Counted from the first letter of the stretch, positions 35,112 through 43,589 are shown. The stretch: DNA of 64,000 nt from Deinobacterium chartae (GCF_014202645.1 NZ_JACHHG010000014.1:1-64000); one strand, 5' to 3'. The notes: generated by a model from the sequence alone, not told the origin. Numbers and translations are program-made.

Positions 35112-36094
35112 ATCTAGATTCCGACCTGCCCAAGAGCGAACGCCTGATCCGGTTGCTCGAGACGCTACAGTACGCACAGGCCTCACCGCGTGACCTGCTG
35201 CGCCGCCTGCAACTGCCCGAGCACAAACTGCGCAGCGTACAGCGCGACCTGAAGCTTTTGATCGAGCGCGGCGACGTCGAACGCCTGCCGGACAACACCT
35301 ACCGCCGCGTACGCCACGGTCGCACCCGGCTCAACCCGGCCGAGGCCCTGGCCGTGTACTCGGCCGCCCGACTGCTCTTCCATCACGCGGCCGAGTACAA
35401 CGAGCACTACCTCAGCGCCCTCGAGAAGCTTGCCAGCGACCTACCCGAACCGGCCCGTACCATCGCACTGCGGGCCAACCGCAGCTACCGCGAGCGGCCC
35501 AACCGCAACATTTCCCGAGGTGTTGAGCTCGCAGCACAGGCATGGCTCTCGCAGCGCTACTTGCGCTGCCGTTACCAGCGACCGGGAAAACGCCCGCTCG
35601 ACCTCGAGTTGGCCATCTACTTCGTGGAGATCGGCGCGCAGAACCGCGCAGCGTACGCGATCGGTGTGAACCGCGCATACCCGGGCAGCGGCATCCGGGT
35701 GTACAAGATTGGCCGCATGCGCGATCTCACCATCCTGCCCGACGCGTACACGATCCCCGAGGACTTCGACGCACTGCAGTACCTGTCCGGCGCCTGGGGC
35801 ATCATGACCGGCCCGCCCATTCGGGTGGTGCTCGAGTTCAGCGCGAACGTCGCTGAACGGGTGTACGAGGAACGCCTGGGCTGCCTGGTGGAGCCGCCGC
35901 ACACCCTCGAGGACGGCCGGGTACGCCTGACCCTCGAGGTGGGCGGGTGGCTGGAGCTCGTGCCCTGGGTGCTCGGCTGGGGCCAGAGCGTCGAGGTGAA
36001 AGCCCCCCAGGAGCTGCGCGCTTACGTGGCCGACCAGGTGCGCGGGGCCGCCGGTCTTTACGCGCAGGAGCTGCACCCGGCCGGAGCGGTGTAA
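35108..36094 (+). CDS. WYL-domain transcriptional regulator
   Basis: 328 residues from ATG 35108, overlapping the AddA-like stop by 4 bases. The N-terminal winged helix-turn-helix is residues 1-70 (RLIRLLETLQYAQASPRDLL, LRSVQRDLKLLIERGDVERL). A WYL domain at about 150-230 includes AYAIGVNRAYPGSGIRVYKI and GRMRDLTILPDAYTIPEDFD. A WCX-type C-terminal domain ends at about 320. WYL regulators are frequent in phage-defence loci (BrxR/CapW type), usually as repressors that respond to a nucleic-acid or nucleotide ligand. Here it is last in the nuclease-helicase operon, so it probably represses it, and perhaps the whole island. Confidence 0.85.
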   Translation: MNLDSDLPKSERLIRLLETLQYAQASPRDLLRRLQLPEHKLRSVQRDLKLLIERGDVERLPDNTYRRVRHGRTRLNPAEALAVYSAARLLFHHAAEYNEHYLSALEKLASDLPEPARTIALRANRSYRERPNRNISRGVELAAQAWLSQRYLRCRYQRPGKRPLDLELAIYFVEIGAQNRAAYAIGVNRAYPGSGIRVYKIGRMRDLTILPDAYTIPEDFDALQYLSGAWGIMTGPPIRVVLEFSANVAERVYEERLGCLVEPPHTLEDGRVRLTLEVGGWLELVPWVLGWGQSVEVKAPQELRAYVADQVRGAAGLYAQELHPAGAV

Positions 36095-36348
36095 GGTCGG
36101 GTGCACGCAGGCCCCCATAACCTCATGGAGCCGAAGGCGGCGCCAGGCTCAAGCTTTCGCTGATACCCCGCCCGCGCCGCAGCTCCTTTACGCCACACGC
36201 ATAGCGCGGTGCTGCATGAATGGGAATGCCAGCCGCTCAACGCACCCTGCGAATCCAGGTGACCTCACGCCCGAGCAGGAGGCGCGTTCGTGGAAACGAG
36301 TATTTGTTAAGGTACGACATCGATTTCAGTGAACAAGGAGGAGTAGTT

Positions 36349-36597
36349 ATGCGGGATTACGATACTGTAAGGTTTGTACACGTAGATAGTGATGAATTTA
36401 AGAAAGAGAAGGCGAGGAGACTTGCCAAATATGTAAGCACGCCTACGTTTATGGATATGATCTTGTCGGGTGAGCTAACGGAAGCTCAAATCAGCCGGGG
36501 TAAATATTTACTCGAAATTAATGGGTTCAAAGCTAGCGAAATGGGGGATGTTCCATACGGGTTTGTTAAGAAATTGCTAAGTTTAAAAGAGGGATAA
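36349..36597 (+). CDS. Small hypothetical protein (82 residues), AT-rich
   Basis: ATG 36349 is preceded by AAGGAGGAG, a strong ribosome site, so the longer frame from 36220 is rejected. The protein (MRDYDTVRFVHVDSDEF ... SKGKYLLEINGF-like segment ISRGKYLLEINGF) is soluble and charged with no family I recognise. Its AT-rich DNA contrasts with everything around it and continues into the next ORF, 3 bases downstream. Together they look like a horizontally acquired two-gene unit, possibly the remnant of an immunity or toxin-antitoxin cassette similar to those at the left end of the window. Confidence 0.55.
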   Translation: MRDYDTVRFVHVDSDEFKKEKARRLAKYVSTPTFMDMILSGELTEAQISRGKYLLEINGFKASEMGDVPYGFVKKLLSLKEG

Positions 36598-36600
36598 TGT

Positions 36601-37413
36601 ATGATAGAACTCTTTGATCATAAAATTGGGGAGAAGTTTCAACTTATTAGTGATCTTCCAGTAGGAACAATTGTTAGAGTGTTTAGGTCTAACGATAAAA
36701 AATACTTCAACATGGTGGAACGTGTATTTGAGAATTTCTCCTCAGAAAATTCCGCTAAATACGAAACGACTTTGATAGAGTATGTAGGTCAGTTGTCATC
36801 TATTAAAATTGACTTTCCACCTAAAATAAATCTTGATTTGATGTTCGAGTTCGTAGCCCCTTCCACAGCGGGGCAGTACACTTCCTGCTTCAACGAAATA
36901 GCCGCGCTGAGGCAGGAAGCGCGGCGTTCCAACGGCGTCGAGCTGCACAAGCGCACCGGCGCCCGTCAGCGGGAGCGGTTCGCTCTGCCCTCGCAACGGG
37001 TGCGCTCGGCCCGCGTCAAGGCTATCGGATTCCTGAAGTCGGCGTTCGCGCTAGAAAAGAAGGCGGCGCGGGAGAATCCAAAGCGGGAAGAGCACGGCAA
37101 GAAACCCCTGAAAGTCGGGCAAGCGAGCATCAAACGCCCGACCGTCCGCTATGACGCTGGCTCCTACGGTATCCAGCTGCTGGATGGGAAGGTTAGCCCG
37201 GCAAACCTTCAGGGCCGAATGTCACCCGGCCTATTGCGGGGGAACTGCGCGAAAGCGTGGGTTCCACCTGCAGGCCCACGGGTTCACCCGTGGGCCAGTG
37301 ACGCAACCTCTTGCGCGTCTGATCGTGCCGCGCGCCAACCTGTTCACTGCGTCAGGAACCTACCCGTGGGGTCCTCATCCGGATCGGGGACAGTGCGACA
37401 ACCACTGTCGTGA
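36601..37413 (+). pseudogene. Hybrid ORF: AT-rich hypothetical protein joined to a TnpB-like fragment
   Basis: Residues 1-86 (MIELFDHKIGEKFQLISDLP ... INLDLMFEFVAPS) come from AT-rich DNA and belong with the preceding gene. At about 36858 composition jumps to GC-rich. The downstream part contains RVKAIGFLKSAFALEKKAAR and QASIKRPTVRYDAGSYGIQL then LDGKVSPANLQGR. This resembles the RxPTVRYDA region of TnpB/OrfB proteins of IS200/IS605-family elements. The catalytic C-terminal half of TnpB is missing. So an insertion-sequence remnant has replaced the 3' end of the first gene. The fused ORF may still be translated, but probably has no transposase function. Confidence 0.5.
37273..37296. repeat. 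Hairpin near the TnpB-like remnant
   Basis: 10-bp perfect stem ggcccacggg / cccgtgggcc with a 4-base loop. IS200/IS605-family ends carry subterminal hairpins, so this may be a leftover end; it could also be a terminator. Confidence 0.35.
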
Positions 37414-37528
37414 CGAACCCACATGCTGAAGAAAGCCACCGGACCCGCTGCCCCCCCAGGCTTCCATGTCCCCCAATGACCCCAAGCGAACCCCTACCAA
37501 AACCAGGTACTGCCGAAGGGAAACGAAC

Positions 37529-38533
37529 ATGCAACGCAACGAACACGTCCTGCTCTCACTTGCCGCCGCTGACGCGTTGGGAGCTGCCACCGAAATGCAG
37601 TGGGCAGCCGACATCGAGCGGCGTTACGGCCTCATCCACACCTACCAGCCGGGCTCGCCCTTCGGCTTCGAGCCTGGCGAGGCCACCGATGACACCCAGA
37701 TGACCGTCGCAACGCTGATTGGTTATGCCCGCGCCGAAGACCCGCAGGGTGTGCTCAGCGCGCTGCTCGACTGGGTAGACGCCTACCCCCCCGATGTAGG
37801 CAACCTCACCCGTCAGGCCCTGCGGCACCGCAGCCTGCTCGGCGCCTTTCACGCCTGGGCTGCCACCGGTCGGGACAACGCTGGCAACGGTGGGCTGATG
37901 CGGGTCGCAGCTGCCTTTATCGCCGGCTTTCGCGGCGATGCACTGCTAGCGGAAGCCGCTCGCATCACCGCGCTCACGCACATCGATCCGCGCTGCATTT
38001 ATGCGAGCGTGTTCCTGTGCGCACTGCTCGAGGAACTCGAGGCCCACCCTGCCGGAGCGTATACAGTCGTGGGCGAACGCGCCCTGGCACGTACCCATAA
38101 CTTCGAACCGCTGCCAACTCTCGCAGGCAGCCTGCCCCCCGGTGAGGAAGCGTCCTACGCCCGCCGCCTGCCTAACGCCCTCATGCAGGTGGAGCACAGC
38201 GTTACCTTAGGCCTGGCAGGCACTGTGCATTCACAGAGCGGCTATGTGCTTGATACGCTGCAAGCGGCCGTCGCACACGCGCGCGGCACGGACTGGCTGG
38301 CCTGCGTGCAGCCTGCGGTGATGTGGGGGCATGACAGCGACACGGTTGCATGCGTAGTCGGTGCCATCGTTGGTGCGCGCGGCCTCGAGGTGCCTGCGCA
38401 CCTGCTACCGGATCTACGGCTGGGCCACACCTGGCGCGACTGGCACCGCTCTTGGCCGTTTGTGACCTTCACCGCTGACCTGGCACGCGACGCAGCTGTT
38501 GGTGTAGCGCGGCGGGCAGACATAGTGCGGTAA
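37529..38533 (+). CDS. ADP-ribosylglycohydrolase family protein
   Basis: 334 residues from ATG 37529 (GAAGGG upstream). It belongs to the DraG-like fold that removes ADP-ribose from proteins or nucleic acids using a binuclear Mg centre. Acidic metal-binding motifs are visible in order: ATDDTQMTV near residue 53 (the DDT motif), NGGLMRVAAAFI, LTHIDPRCIYASVF, and GHDSDTVACVVGAIVGARGL near the C-terminus (the DSDT motif). All the metal ligands I would expect are present, so it should be active. It lies between the defence island and the plasmid maintenance region; such enzymes can reverse ADP-ribosylation by toxins or phage proteins. No transferase gene is adjacent, so the substrate is unknown. 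Confidence 0.85.
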   Translation: MQRNEHVLLSLAAADALGAATEMQWAADIERRYGLIHTYQPGSPFGFEPGEATDDTQMTVATLIGYARAEDPQGVLSALLDWVDAYPPDVGNLTRQALRHRSLLGAFHAWAATGRDNAGNGGLMRVAAAFIAGFRGDALLAEAARITALTHIDPRCIYASVFLCALLEELEAHPAGAYTVVGERALARTHNFEPLPTLAGSLPPGEEASYARRLPNALMQVEHSVTLGLAGTVHSQSGYVLDTLQAAVAHARGTDWLACVQPAVMWGHDSDTVACVVGAIVGARGLEVPAHLLPDLRLGHTWRDWHRSWPFVTFTADLARDAAVGVARRADIVR

Positions 38534-38620
38534 CCCGCCTTCTACAGGTACCTGGCCTAGGCCAAGCTCTCCCGTTGCAACGCGGCAGTGACCGGGCAAG
38601 TACCTGCTTGGCTCTGAACT

Positions 38621-38672
38621 TGACCCCTGTGTTTAGACCCCGCGACTTCGCGGGGTCTAAACACAGGGGTCA
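38621..38672. terminator. 52-base perfect palindrome between convergent genes
   Basis: Two 25-base arms, perfectly complementary, separated by ct (left arm begins tgacccctgtgtttagac). It lies between the stops of the convergent genes at 38533 and 38808. Position suggests a two-way terminator, but the arm length and perfection exceed what termination needs. Confidence 0.5.
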
Positions 38673-38807
38673 AAACACATACCCGAAGCGATAGCCGCTC
38701 GAGGCGCCATACCTATGGCGGCAGTGCCACCGCGCTCCAACCATCTGCAGAACCCGGCAAGGCACTCGCAACCGCCATCTACGCGCACCCGAATTCAGAT
38801 TCCACCC

Positions 38808-39494
38808 CTACCGCAGGCGCTCGCGCAGCACCTCGAGCGCCCGCACCTCGAGGTGGCCCGTTACCTTCCCCTGCACCCGCAGCACCTCACCTACCCGTGG
38901 CAGGGCCGGGGTGGGCTTTGAGGTCCCCTGCAGCTTCACTGCCGGGTCAGCATCAACTTGCACCATTGCGAAGCCCACCTGCGCCGTACCTCCAGAGGTG
39001 AATTGCCACACTCCCGGCCCGCTCAACGTCGGGCGGCCTTCCACCTCGTTGCCCACCCGGCCGTCGTGGTCCAGACCCATAAAGCGCACCTGTTCACTCG
39101 AGGCGTCGTAGTGCGCCGCCGTCAGATGGTACGAACCGTCATCGAACACCATCGTGCCGATCATGCCCACATCTCCGCTGAAACGGCAGTCCGAGCTTAC
39201 GCACCACTCGGATACCCCTACTCCCACGTTTACGAAGTTCGCATCTGCCGGGGCCCGCCGCGAGATCGACATCGCGCCCACGAAACTCTCGCCGCTCGAA
39301 AAACTCACCGCCCACACCCAGTCGCCGCGGTACGGCACACGGCTGTCCCCAGAGGGACGCGGATTGGCGTTCGGATTGTACGCGGCACCGCCGGGGTTGG
39401 TGCCCGGGCTGGTTCCGGTGGGAGCGGGGGTTCCAGCGCCGCAGGCGGTGAGCGCGGCACACAACAGCAGGATCAGGGGAGCTTTCAGTCGCAT
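38808..39494 (-). CDS. Putative lipoprotein
   Basis: 228 residues from ATG 39494 (AGGAG ribosome site). The N-terminus MRLKAPLILLLCAALTACGA is a lipoprotein signal peptide with lipobox LTAC, so the mature protein is lipid-anchored. It continues with a Pro/Gly/Asn-rich linker to about residue 50, then a beta-rich domain (YRGDWVWAVSFSSGESFVGA, DGSYHLTAAHYDASSEQVRF) with Cys-Val-Ser-Ser-Asp-Cys that could form a disulphide. The last 60 residues (GEVLRVQGKVTGHLEVRALE) look like a small OB-like segment. No catalytic motif is seen. A longer frame to 39761 would put the signal peptide internal and is rejected. Confidence 0.75.
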   Translation of the reverse strand: MRLKAPLILLLCAALTACGAGTPAPTGTSPGTNPGGAAYNPNANPRPSGDSRVPYRGDWVWAVSFSSGESFVGAMSISRRAPADANFVNVGVGVSEWCVSSDCRFSGDVGMIGTMVFDDGSYHLTAAHYDASSEQVRFMGLDHDGRVGNEVEGRPTLSGPGVWQFTSGGTAQVGFAMVQVDADPAVKLQGTSKPTPALPRVGEVLRVQGKVTGHLEVRALEVLRERLR

Positions 39495-39895
39495 ACGAAC
39501 TCCTGAGCGCTTCCCGGGAGAAGTGGGCCACACGGCCGCCGGGAGCACATGACCTGAGCTTAGGGGCTGTGCGCGACATCCGATGTCGTACCATCCACCA
39601 CTCCGCTGTAAATGCAACTGTGCTAAGCAAAGGCACACCAGACTGCTTGCCCCGCGATGGTATGGATCTGCTGGTGCTGCACCTCTTACCGTGCCGTTCC
39701 TGCGAGAAAACAGATATACCGCACCACGTCTCGTCCCCTCTAAGGGTCCCCGAGCCACCATCGATCTTGAGCGGCGCGTACCCTTATCCGTACTGCCCCT
39801 ACAACCAACTCCGTACGGTCATCCCGTCATCAAGAAGAACAGAACATCATTGAGACACAATTCCTCTGCGCGGTATGACCCGGCCTGACTCCCCT
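39495..39895. other. Intergenic region, no gene seen
   Basis: About 400 bases upstream of the lipoprotein gene. Open frames on the plus strand (39569-39853, 39583-39888) have no ribosome site or protein-like pattern. Confidence 0.4.
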
Positions 39896-40071
39896 GCCCT
39901 GTTTGCCGAGACGGTGTCGCTGGGTTTTGCGCACGAGGACATGGCGGCGGTCATTCGGGCGCTCGAGGCGCGCACCGGAGCGGGGACGCAGGCCGGTACG
40001 GTCCTCGAGGAGGGATGAGGCGGTCAAGCGGAGGTGCCCCGTCGTTTGAATTCCGGAATTCAAACGACGGG
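39896..40071 (+). repeat. 176-base duplication, copy 1 (displaced end of the 43467-44378 gene)
   Basis: Matches the reverse complement of 43414-43589 over 176 bases with no difference I can see. It encodes the last about 40 residues of the 3-hydroxyisobutyrate-dehydrogenase-like protein ([20 protein letters not shown] ...) plus the palindrome after its stop. Here it is cut off from the rest of that gene. Confidence 0.85.
40047..40062. promoter_or_regulatory. Palindrome TGAATTCCGGAATTCA, copy 1 (candidate parS)
   Basis: Core of a perfect 42-base palindrome spanning 40034-40075. One of five copies between 40 and 48 kb, around the parAB genes. Confidence 0.5.
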
Positions 40072-40182
40072 GCACGAGGAAGTCCCGGCTGGGATCGGGA
40101 AAACCGCGAAGGCGGGTAGGGCGCGGCAGGCCCCGAGCGGAGGAGAGCCGCGCCCGATGGGGGTCTCGCTCCTGTTCGGTGC

Positions 40183-40198
40183 TGAATTCCGGAATTCA
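40183..40198. promoter_or_regulatory. Palindrome TGAATTCCGGAATTCA, copy 2 (candidate parS)
   Basis: Exact 16-base core, flanked by c and g to give an 18-base palindrome. It lies downstream of the erythromycin-esterase-like gene. Confidence 0.5.
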
Positions 40199-40271
40199 GA
40201 GAGCTGGAGGGGGAGGGCTTGGCCGGGTGTATTCTCTGGCTCCGTCTCGTTGGCGGTTGCGTTCGGTTCGC

Positions 40272-41486
40272 TCAGCTTGTCGCGTTTTTGATAAACAGCA
40301 GGCCATCGGTCAGGTGCAGGTCTCCGCCTTTGAGAGAGAAGTAGCCCGCCTGAATAGGAAGATCTGTCCGGGTCGCGCGCTGCTCAGGGTGTACGGCGGC
40401 CAATGCCTGCGGGGTCAGCAGGGAAACCGGGGCCGCGAGGCGCATTAAAGTGCCCTGCAGGGTCTCAGGGGCGGGTTCGCCGATGCCTTTGGGCAGCACT
40501 GTTCCCGCATCGCTCGTGATGAAGGCGTAGCCTGAGCCCAGGTGGCGGCTGATATGTGCCCCAGCGCCCCACCAGCGGATCCGCATTTCTCCCATCTGCA
40601 TCCGGCTGATCGAACGTTGCAGGTGCACGTGATGGGCAAAGACCAGGGTGGGTCCGCGCTGCTGTTCGCGCTCGGCGATGGCAAGGAGATTGTCGGCCAT
40701 CATTCGGTCCCGTAGCGCTGCCATGCGCTCCACCCGGTTGGGCGCACGGCTGGCCAGCAGCGCGTGGTAACGCAGCAGGTCCATGGCGGTCCGGGCGTGC
40801 AGCTGCGCCTCCCAGAAGCCTGGCTGTGTGGTCAGGTGTGGAGTCTCGGTTCGCAGCAAGCTGCCCAGGTCGTCTGCCAGTAGCCGAAGCTGTCGCGCCT
40901 CGTCGCGATCACCGATAGATTGGGTCGCGTCCCTGACCGTTGCCGGATTCGTCCAGCGGTCTTCTGTGCCGCAGAGATGCCCAAGGGTGCTCCGGCTCAC
41001 CGGTAATTCGGTGAGATGAGCGTCCAAGAAAGCGTGCAGGGCCAGCAGGCTGGATGCGGGGCTGGCTGCCCACCACTCCAGCGGCGCATCGAAACCGTAA
41101 AAGTGCAGCGGGGGACCGGCCCGGTACTCGGCGTTGAATGCCCGCATCCACTCCACCAGTTCCCGGTTGGCCGCGCTGGCTCCGAAGCCGTGGCTGAAGC
41201 CGGTCCGCATCACCTCCTCGAGGCTTCCCTGACCCGTGGTGATATAAGCATTCACCCGCTGGCCCGCGATGATGTCGCTTTCAAGCGCAATGGAGCGGAA
41301 GCCGTAGCCCTCGACCAGCGTGCGAAAAATACGATTACGCCAGGCGGGGAAAGTGTCAACACCGTGGGTGGGTTCACCCAGCGCCAGCAATTGTGGCGCT
41401 TCGGGCAGGGTGTTCAGAAAGGACGACAGGGCGCTGTGCGGCTCGGCCATGTTCCAACCGAGCCGTAGCAGGTTTTGATCTGGCAT
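40272..41486 (-). CDS. Erythromycin esterase family protein
   Basis: 404 residues from ATG 41486 (AAAGGAGCTGAC upstream). Family motifs are LLALGEPTHGVDTFPAWRNR near residue 35, YGFRSIALESDIIAGQRVN, and TLVFAHHVHLQRS; the Glu and His residues correspond to the catalytic cleft of EreA/EreB-type enzymes that open macrolide lactones. Length fits the family (about 400). Many relatives do not act on erythromycin, so resistance cannot be claimed. No signal peptide, so cytoplasmic. It is transcribed toward copies 1 and 2 of the palindromes and stands alone. Confidence 0.82.
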   Translation of the reverse strand: MPDQNLLRLGWNMAEPHSALSSFLNTLPEAPQLLALGEPTHGVDTFPAWRNRIFRTLVEGYGFRSIALESDIIAGQRVNAYITTGQGSLEEVMRTGFSHGFGASAANRELVEWMRAFNAEYRAGPPLHFYGFDAPLEWWAASPASSLLALHAFLDAHLTELPVSRSTLGHLCGTEDRWTNPATVRDATQSIGDRDEARQLRLLADDLGSLLRTETPHLTTQPGFWEAQLHARTAMDLLRYHALLASRAPNRVERMAALRDRMMADNLLAIAEREQQRGPTLVFAHHVHLQRSISRMQMGEMRIRWWGAGAHISRHLGSGYAFITSDAGTVLPKGIGEPAPETLQGTLMRLAAPVSLLTPQALAAVHPEQRATRTDLPIQAGYFSLKGGDLHLTDGLLFIKNATS

Positions 41487-41884
41487 GTCAGCTCCTTTGC
41501 CAGGGGCGCATTGCTCTGGCAAGACCATCATTCCTGTGGAGTGTGTGAGCGACATTACGGGATTTTCTTTATCGAGGCTTAATTTATGTGCAACTGCCCC
41601 CTTGATAGGGGATTCAAGAAATTGCCCTCAAAAAAACCAAGTCACCCGGGCGGCCTACGGCTCAAACTCGGCTTGCAGCGCCTGCGGTCGGGCGCACGCC
41701 CACAAGATGGTTGCAGTCTTCAAGCCCTCGAGGTGGGCCAGGGAAACCCGGTTCAGGGTGCGCGTGGAGTACGCGGTTCTCTCCGCCGACCGAGGTGTCC
41801 GGACGCGTCCGGACTTTGTTACGACCGGACGCAGCGCGTGGCCAGTCGGGTAAGATGATCCCGGAACGTCGACAGGAGGTGGCC
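41487..41884. other. Divergent intergenic region
   Basis: About 400 bases between the esterase-like gene and the methyltransferase gene. AT-rich around 41560-41640, where promoters are likely. No gene or clear operator seen. Confidence 0.4.
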
Positions 41885-42610
41885 ATGAGCCAGAACATCT
41901 ACGACCGACCGGATTTCTTCGAAGGGTACCGTCAGCTCGAACGCTCCCGGCGCGGCCTCGAGGGGGCTCCCGAGTGGCCCGCGCTGCGGGCCCTGCTGCC
42001 TGCCGTACACGGCCTGGACGTGCTCGACTTGGGTTGTGGCTTCGGCTGGTTCTGCCGCTGGGCGCATGCGCAGGGGGCCCGCACGGTCGTGGGCCTGGAC
42101 CTGTCCGAGAACATGCTAACCCGGGCACGCGAACTCACCGCGCCGGGCACGGTCAGCTATCGGCGCGCGGACCTCGAGGAGGTCGCGCTACCCGCAGGAG
42201 GTTTCGACCTGGTGTACAGCTCGCTGGCGCTGCACTACCTCGAGCACCTGCCCGAACTGCTGGACCGGGTGTATGCCGCGCTGCGCCCGGGCGGGCAGCT
42301 GGTGTTCTCGGTCGAGCACCCGATCTTCACCGCGCCGCGTCGGCCCGGCTGGCTGCAGCCGGACGGGCACCGCACGTGGCCGGTGGACCAGTACCTGCTG
42401 GAGGGTCCGCGCGTGACCGACTGGCTCGCACCGGGCGTGGTCAAACAGCACCGCACCGTGAGCACCTACCTTAACCTGCTGATCACGCGTGGTTTCACGG
42501 TGCGGCACCTCGAGGAGTGGGGGCCGACCGACGCGCAGGTCGCCGCGCAGCCCGAGCTCGCCGAGGAGCGCGAACGCCCGATGTTCCTGCTGGTCGCGGC
42601 CACACGCTGA
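41885..42610 (+). CDS. Class I SAM-dependent methyltransferase
   Basis: 241 residues from ATG 41885, preceded by the strong ribosome site AGGAGGT. It begins MSQNIYDRPDFFEGYRQLER. Rossmann-fold motif I, which binds S-adenosylmethionine, is VLDLGCGFGWFCRWAHAQGA; motif II is VVGLDLSENMLTRARE; the acidic post-motif YRRADLEEVALP and motif IV FDLVYSSLALHYLEHLPELL follow. It is a soluble small-molecule-type methyltransferase (UbiE/Methyltransf_11 class); the substrate cannot be told from sequence. It stands alone, convergent with the DUF4180 gene. Confidence 0.85.
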   Translation: MSQNIYDRPDFFEGYRQLERSRRGLEGAPEWPALRALLPAVHGLDVLDLGCGFGWFCRWAHAQGARTVVGLDLSENMLTRARELTAPGTVSYRRADLEEVALPAGGFDLVYSSLALHYLEHLPELLDRVYAALRPGGQLVFSVEHPIFTAPRRPGWLQPDGHRTWPVDQYLLEGPRVTDWLAPGVVKQHRTVSTYLNLLITRGFTVRHLEEWGPTDAQVAAQPELAEERERPMFLLVAATR

Positions 42611-42649
42611 ACCTGCTCGAGGGCCGGGCTCGTCGCCCTGCGGGAACGC

Positions 42650-43009
42650 TCAGCCCAGCAGCCACGCCTCCGCTGCGGCCCGCGCGTCGAACACCGCGAA
42701 CGTCCGCCCGCGGCTGGTTTCTCCCACCAGCTCCTGGAAGCGCGCGTGCTGGCTGGACCGGTCCGGGATGATCGCCGCGACTTTCAGGTTGTAGTTGCTG
42801 AATTTCTGCAGGACCGCTCCGGCCACACCCGACCGCAGCTGAAAAAACGCGTCGGTGAACACGTCACGGTGCAGCAGCAGCAGGGGAATTCCTTTCTCCC
42901 AGCTCAAGGCGATGAGGTCCAGCGCGTCCTGTTCGGTAGCCAATGAAGTGCCGGACGAGGTCACTTCGATGTAGGTTTGATCGCCGACTTGTACAATGCG
43001 ATGGTTCAT
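42650..43009 (-). CDS. DUF4180 domain-containing protein
   Basis: 119 residues from ATG 43009 (GGAGAACAACC upstream). The whole protein matches what I know of DUF4180: an N-terminal beta-rich part (MNHRIVQVGDQTYIEV), the segment ATEQDALDLIALSWEKGIPL, then LLHRDVFTDAFFQLRSGVAG and LQKFSNYNLKVAAIIPD. The fold is alpha/beta and cytoplasmic; function unknown. Monocistronic, convergent with the methyltransferase gene. Confidence 0.8.
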   Translation of the reverse strand: MNHRIVQVGDQTYIEVTSSGTSLATEQDALDLIALSWEKGIPLLLLHRDVFTDAFFQLRSGVAGAVLQKFSNYNLKVAAIIPDRSSQHARFQELVGETSRGRTFAVFDARAAAEAWLLG

Positions 43010-43413
43010 GGTTGTTCTCCAGGTTCGAGAAACGAACACACCGGGCGTTCCCGGATAGCCGCTTGAGCTCACACAGGCTTGCAGTGAGCAGGGTTGAAGT
43101 GACCGCAGCGCAGTGCGCTCGGACGCATAGCGGATGGTTGGCTCGGGCCGGATAACTTCAACGGTCGGAGCCGTGCCTCAAGGCCGACCGGTCTGCGAGG
43201 TTCTCCTCGAGCGTACCTCTTGTCTGGCCGCACACCATCGGTCAGGTGGCGTAAGAGGATTGTTCGTCACCGGCTGAGGCGAGTCGGTGCAATCCAGGTG
43301 GGATCCTGCACCCCTCGAGGAAAACTGCCGCGCCTTGGGTTTCTCAGGGCACACTTCGTCGGCAGGTGAGCGGCTTCAGACCAAAACGGGCGAGGCCTAG
43401 CCCTATTGTCTCG
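43010..43413. other. Intergenic region, no gene seen
   Basis: About 400 bases upstream of the DUF4180 gene up to the 176-base repeat. No convincing ORF, promoter or hairpin apart from the palindrome at its right end. Confidence 0.4.
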
Positions 43414-43589
43414 CCCGTCGTTTGAATTCCGGAATTCAAACGACGGGGCACCTCCGCTTGACCGCCTCATCCCTCCTCGAGGACCGTACCGGCCTGCGTC
43501 CCCGCTCCGGTGCGCGCCTCGAGCGCCCGAATGACCGCCGCCATGTCCTCGTGCGCAAAACCCAGCGACACCGTCTCGGCAAACAGGGC
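43414..43589 (-). repeat. 176-base duplication, copy 2 (within the intact gene)
   Basis: Inverted relative to copy 1 at 39896-40071. It comprises the 3' end of the dehydrogenase-like gene and the adjoining palindrome. The two copies bracket a 3.3-kb segment carrying the esterase-like, methyltransferase and DUF4180 genes. Confidence 0.85.
43423..43438. promoter_or_regulatory. Palindrome TGAATTCCGGAATTCA, copy 3 (candidate parS)
   Basis: Exact 16-base core within a 34-base perfect palindrome (43414-43447), just after the stop of the dehydrogenase-like gene. Confidence 0.5.
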
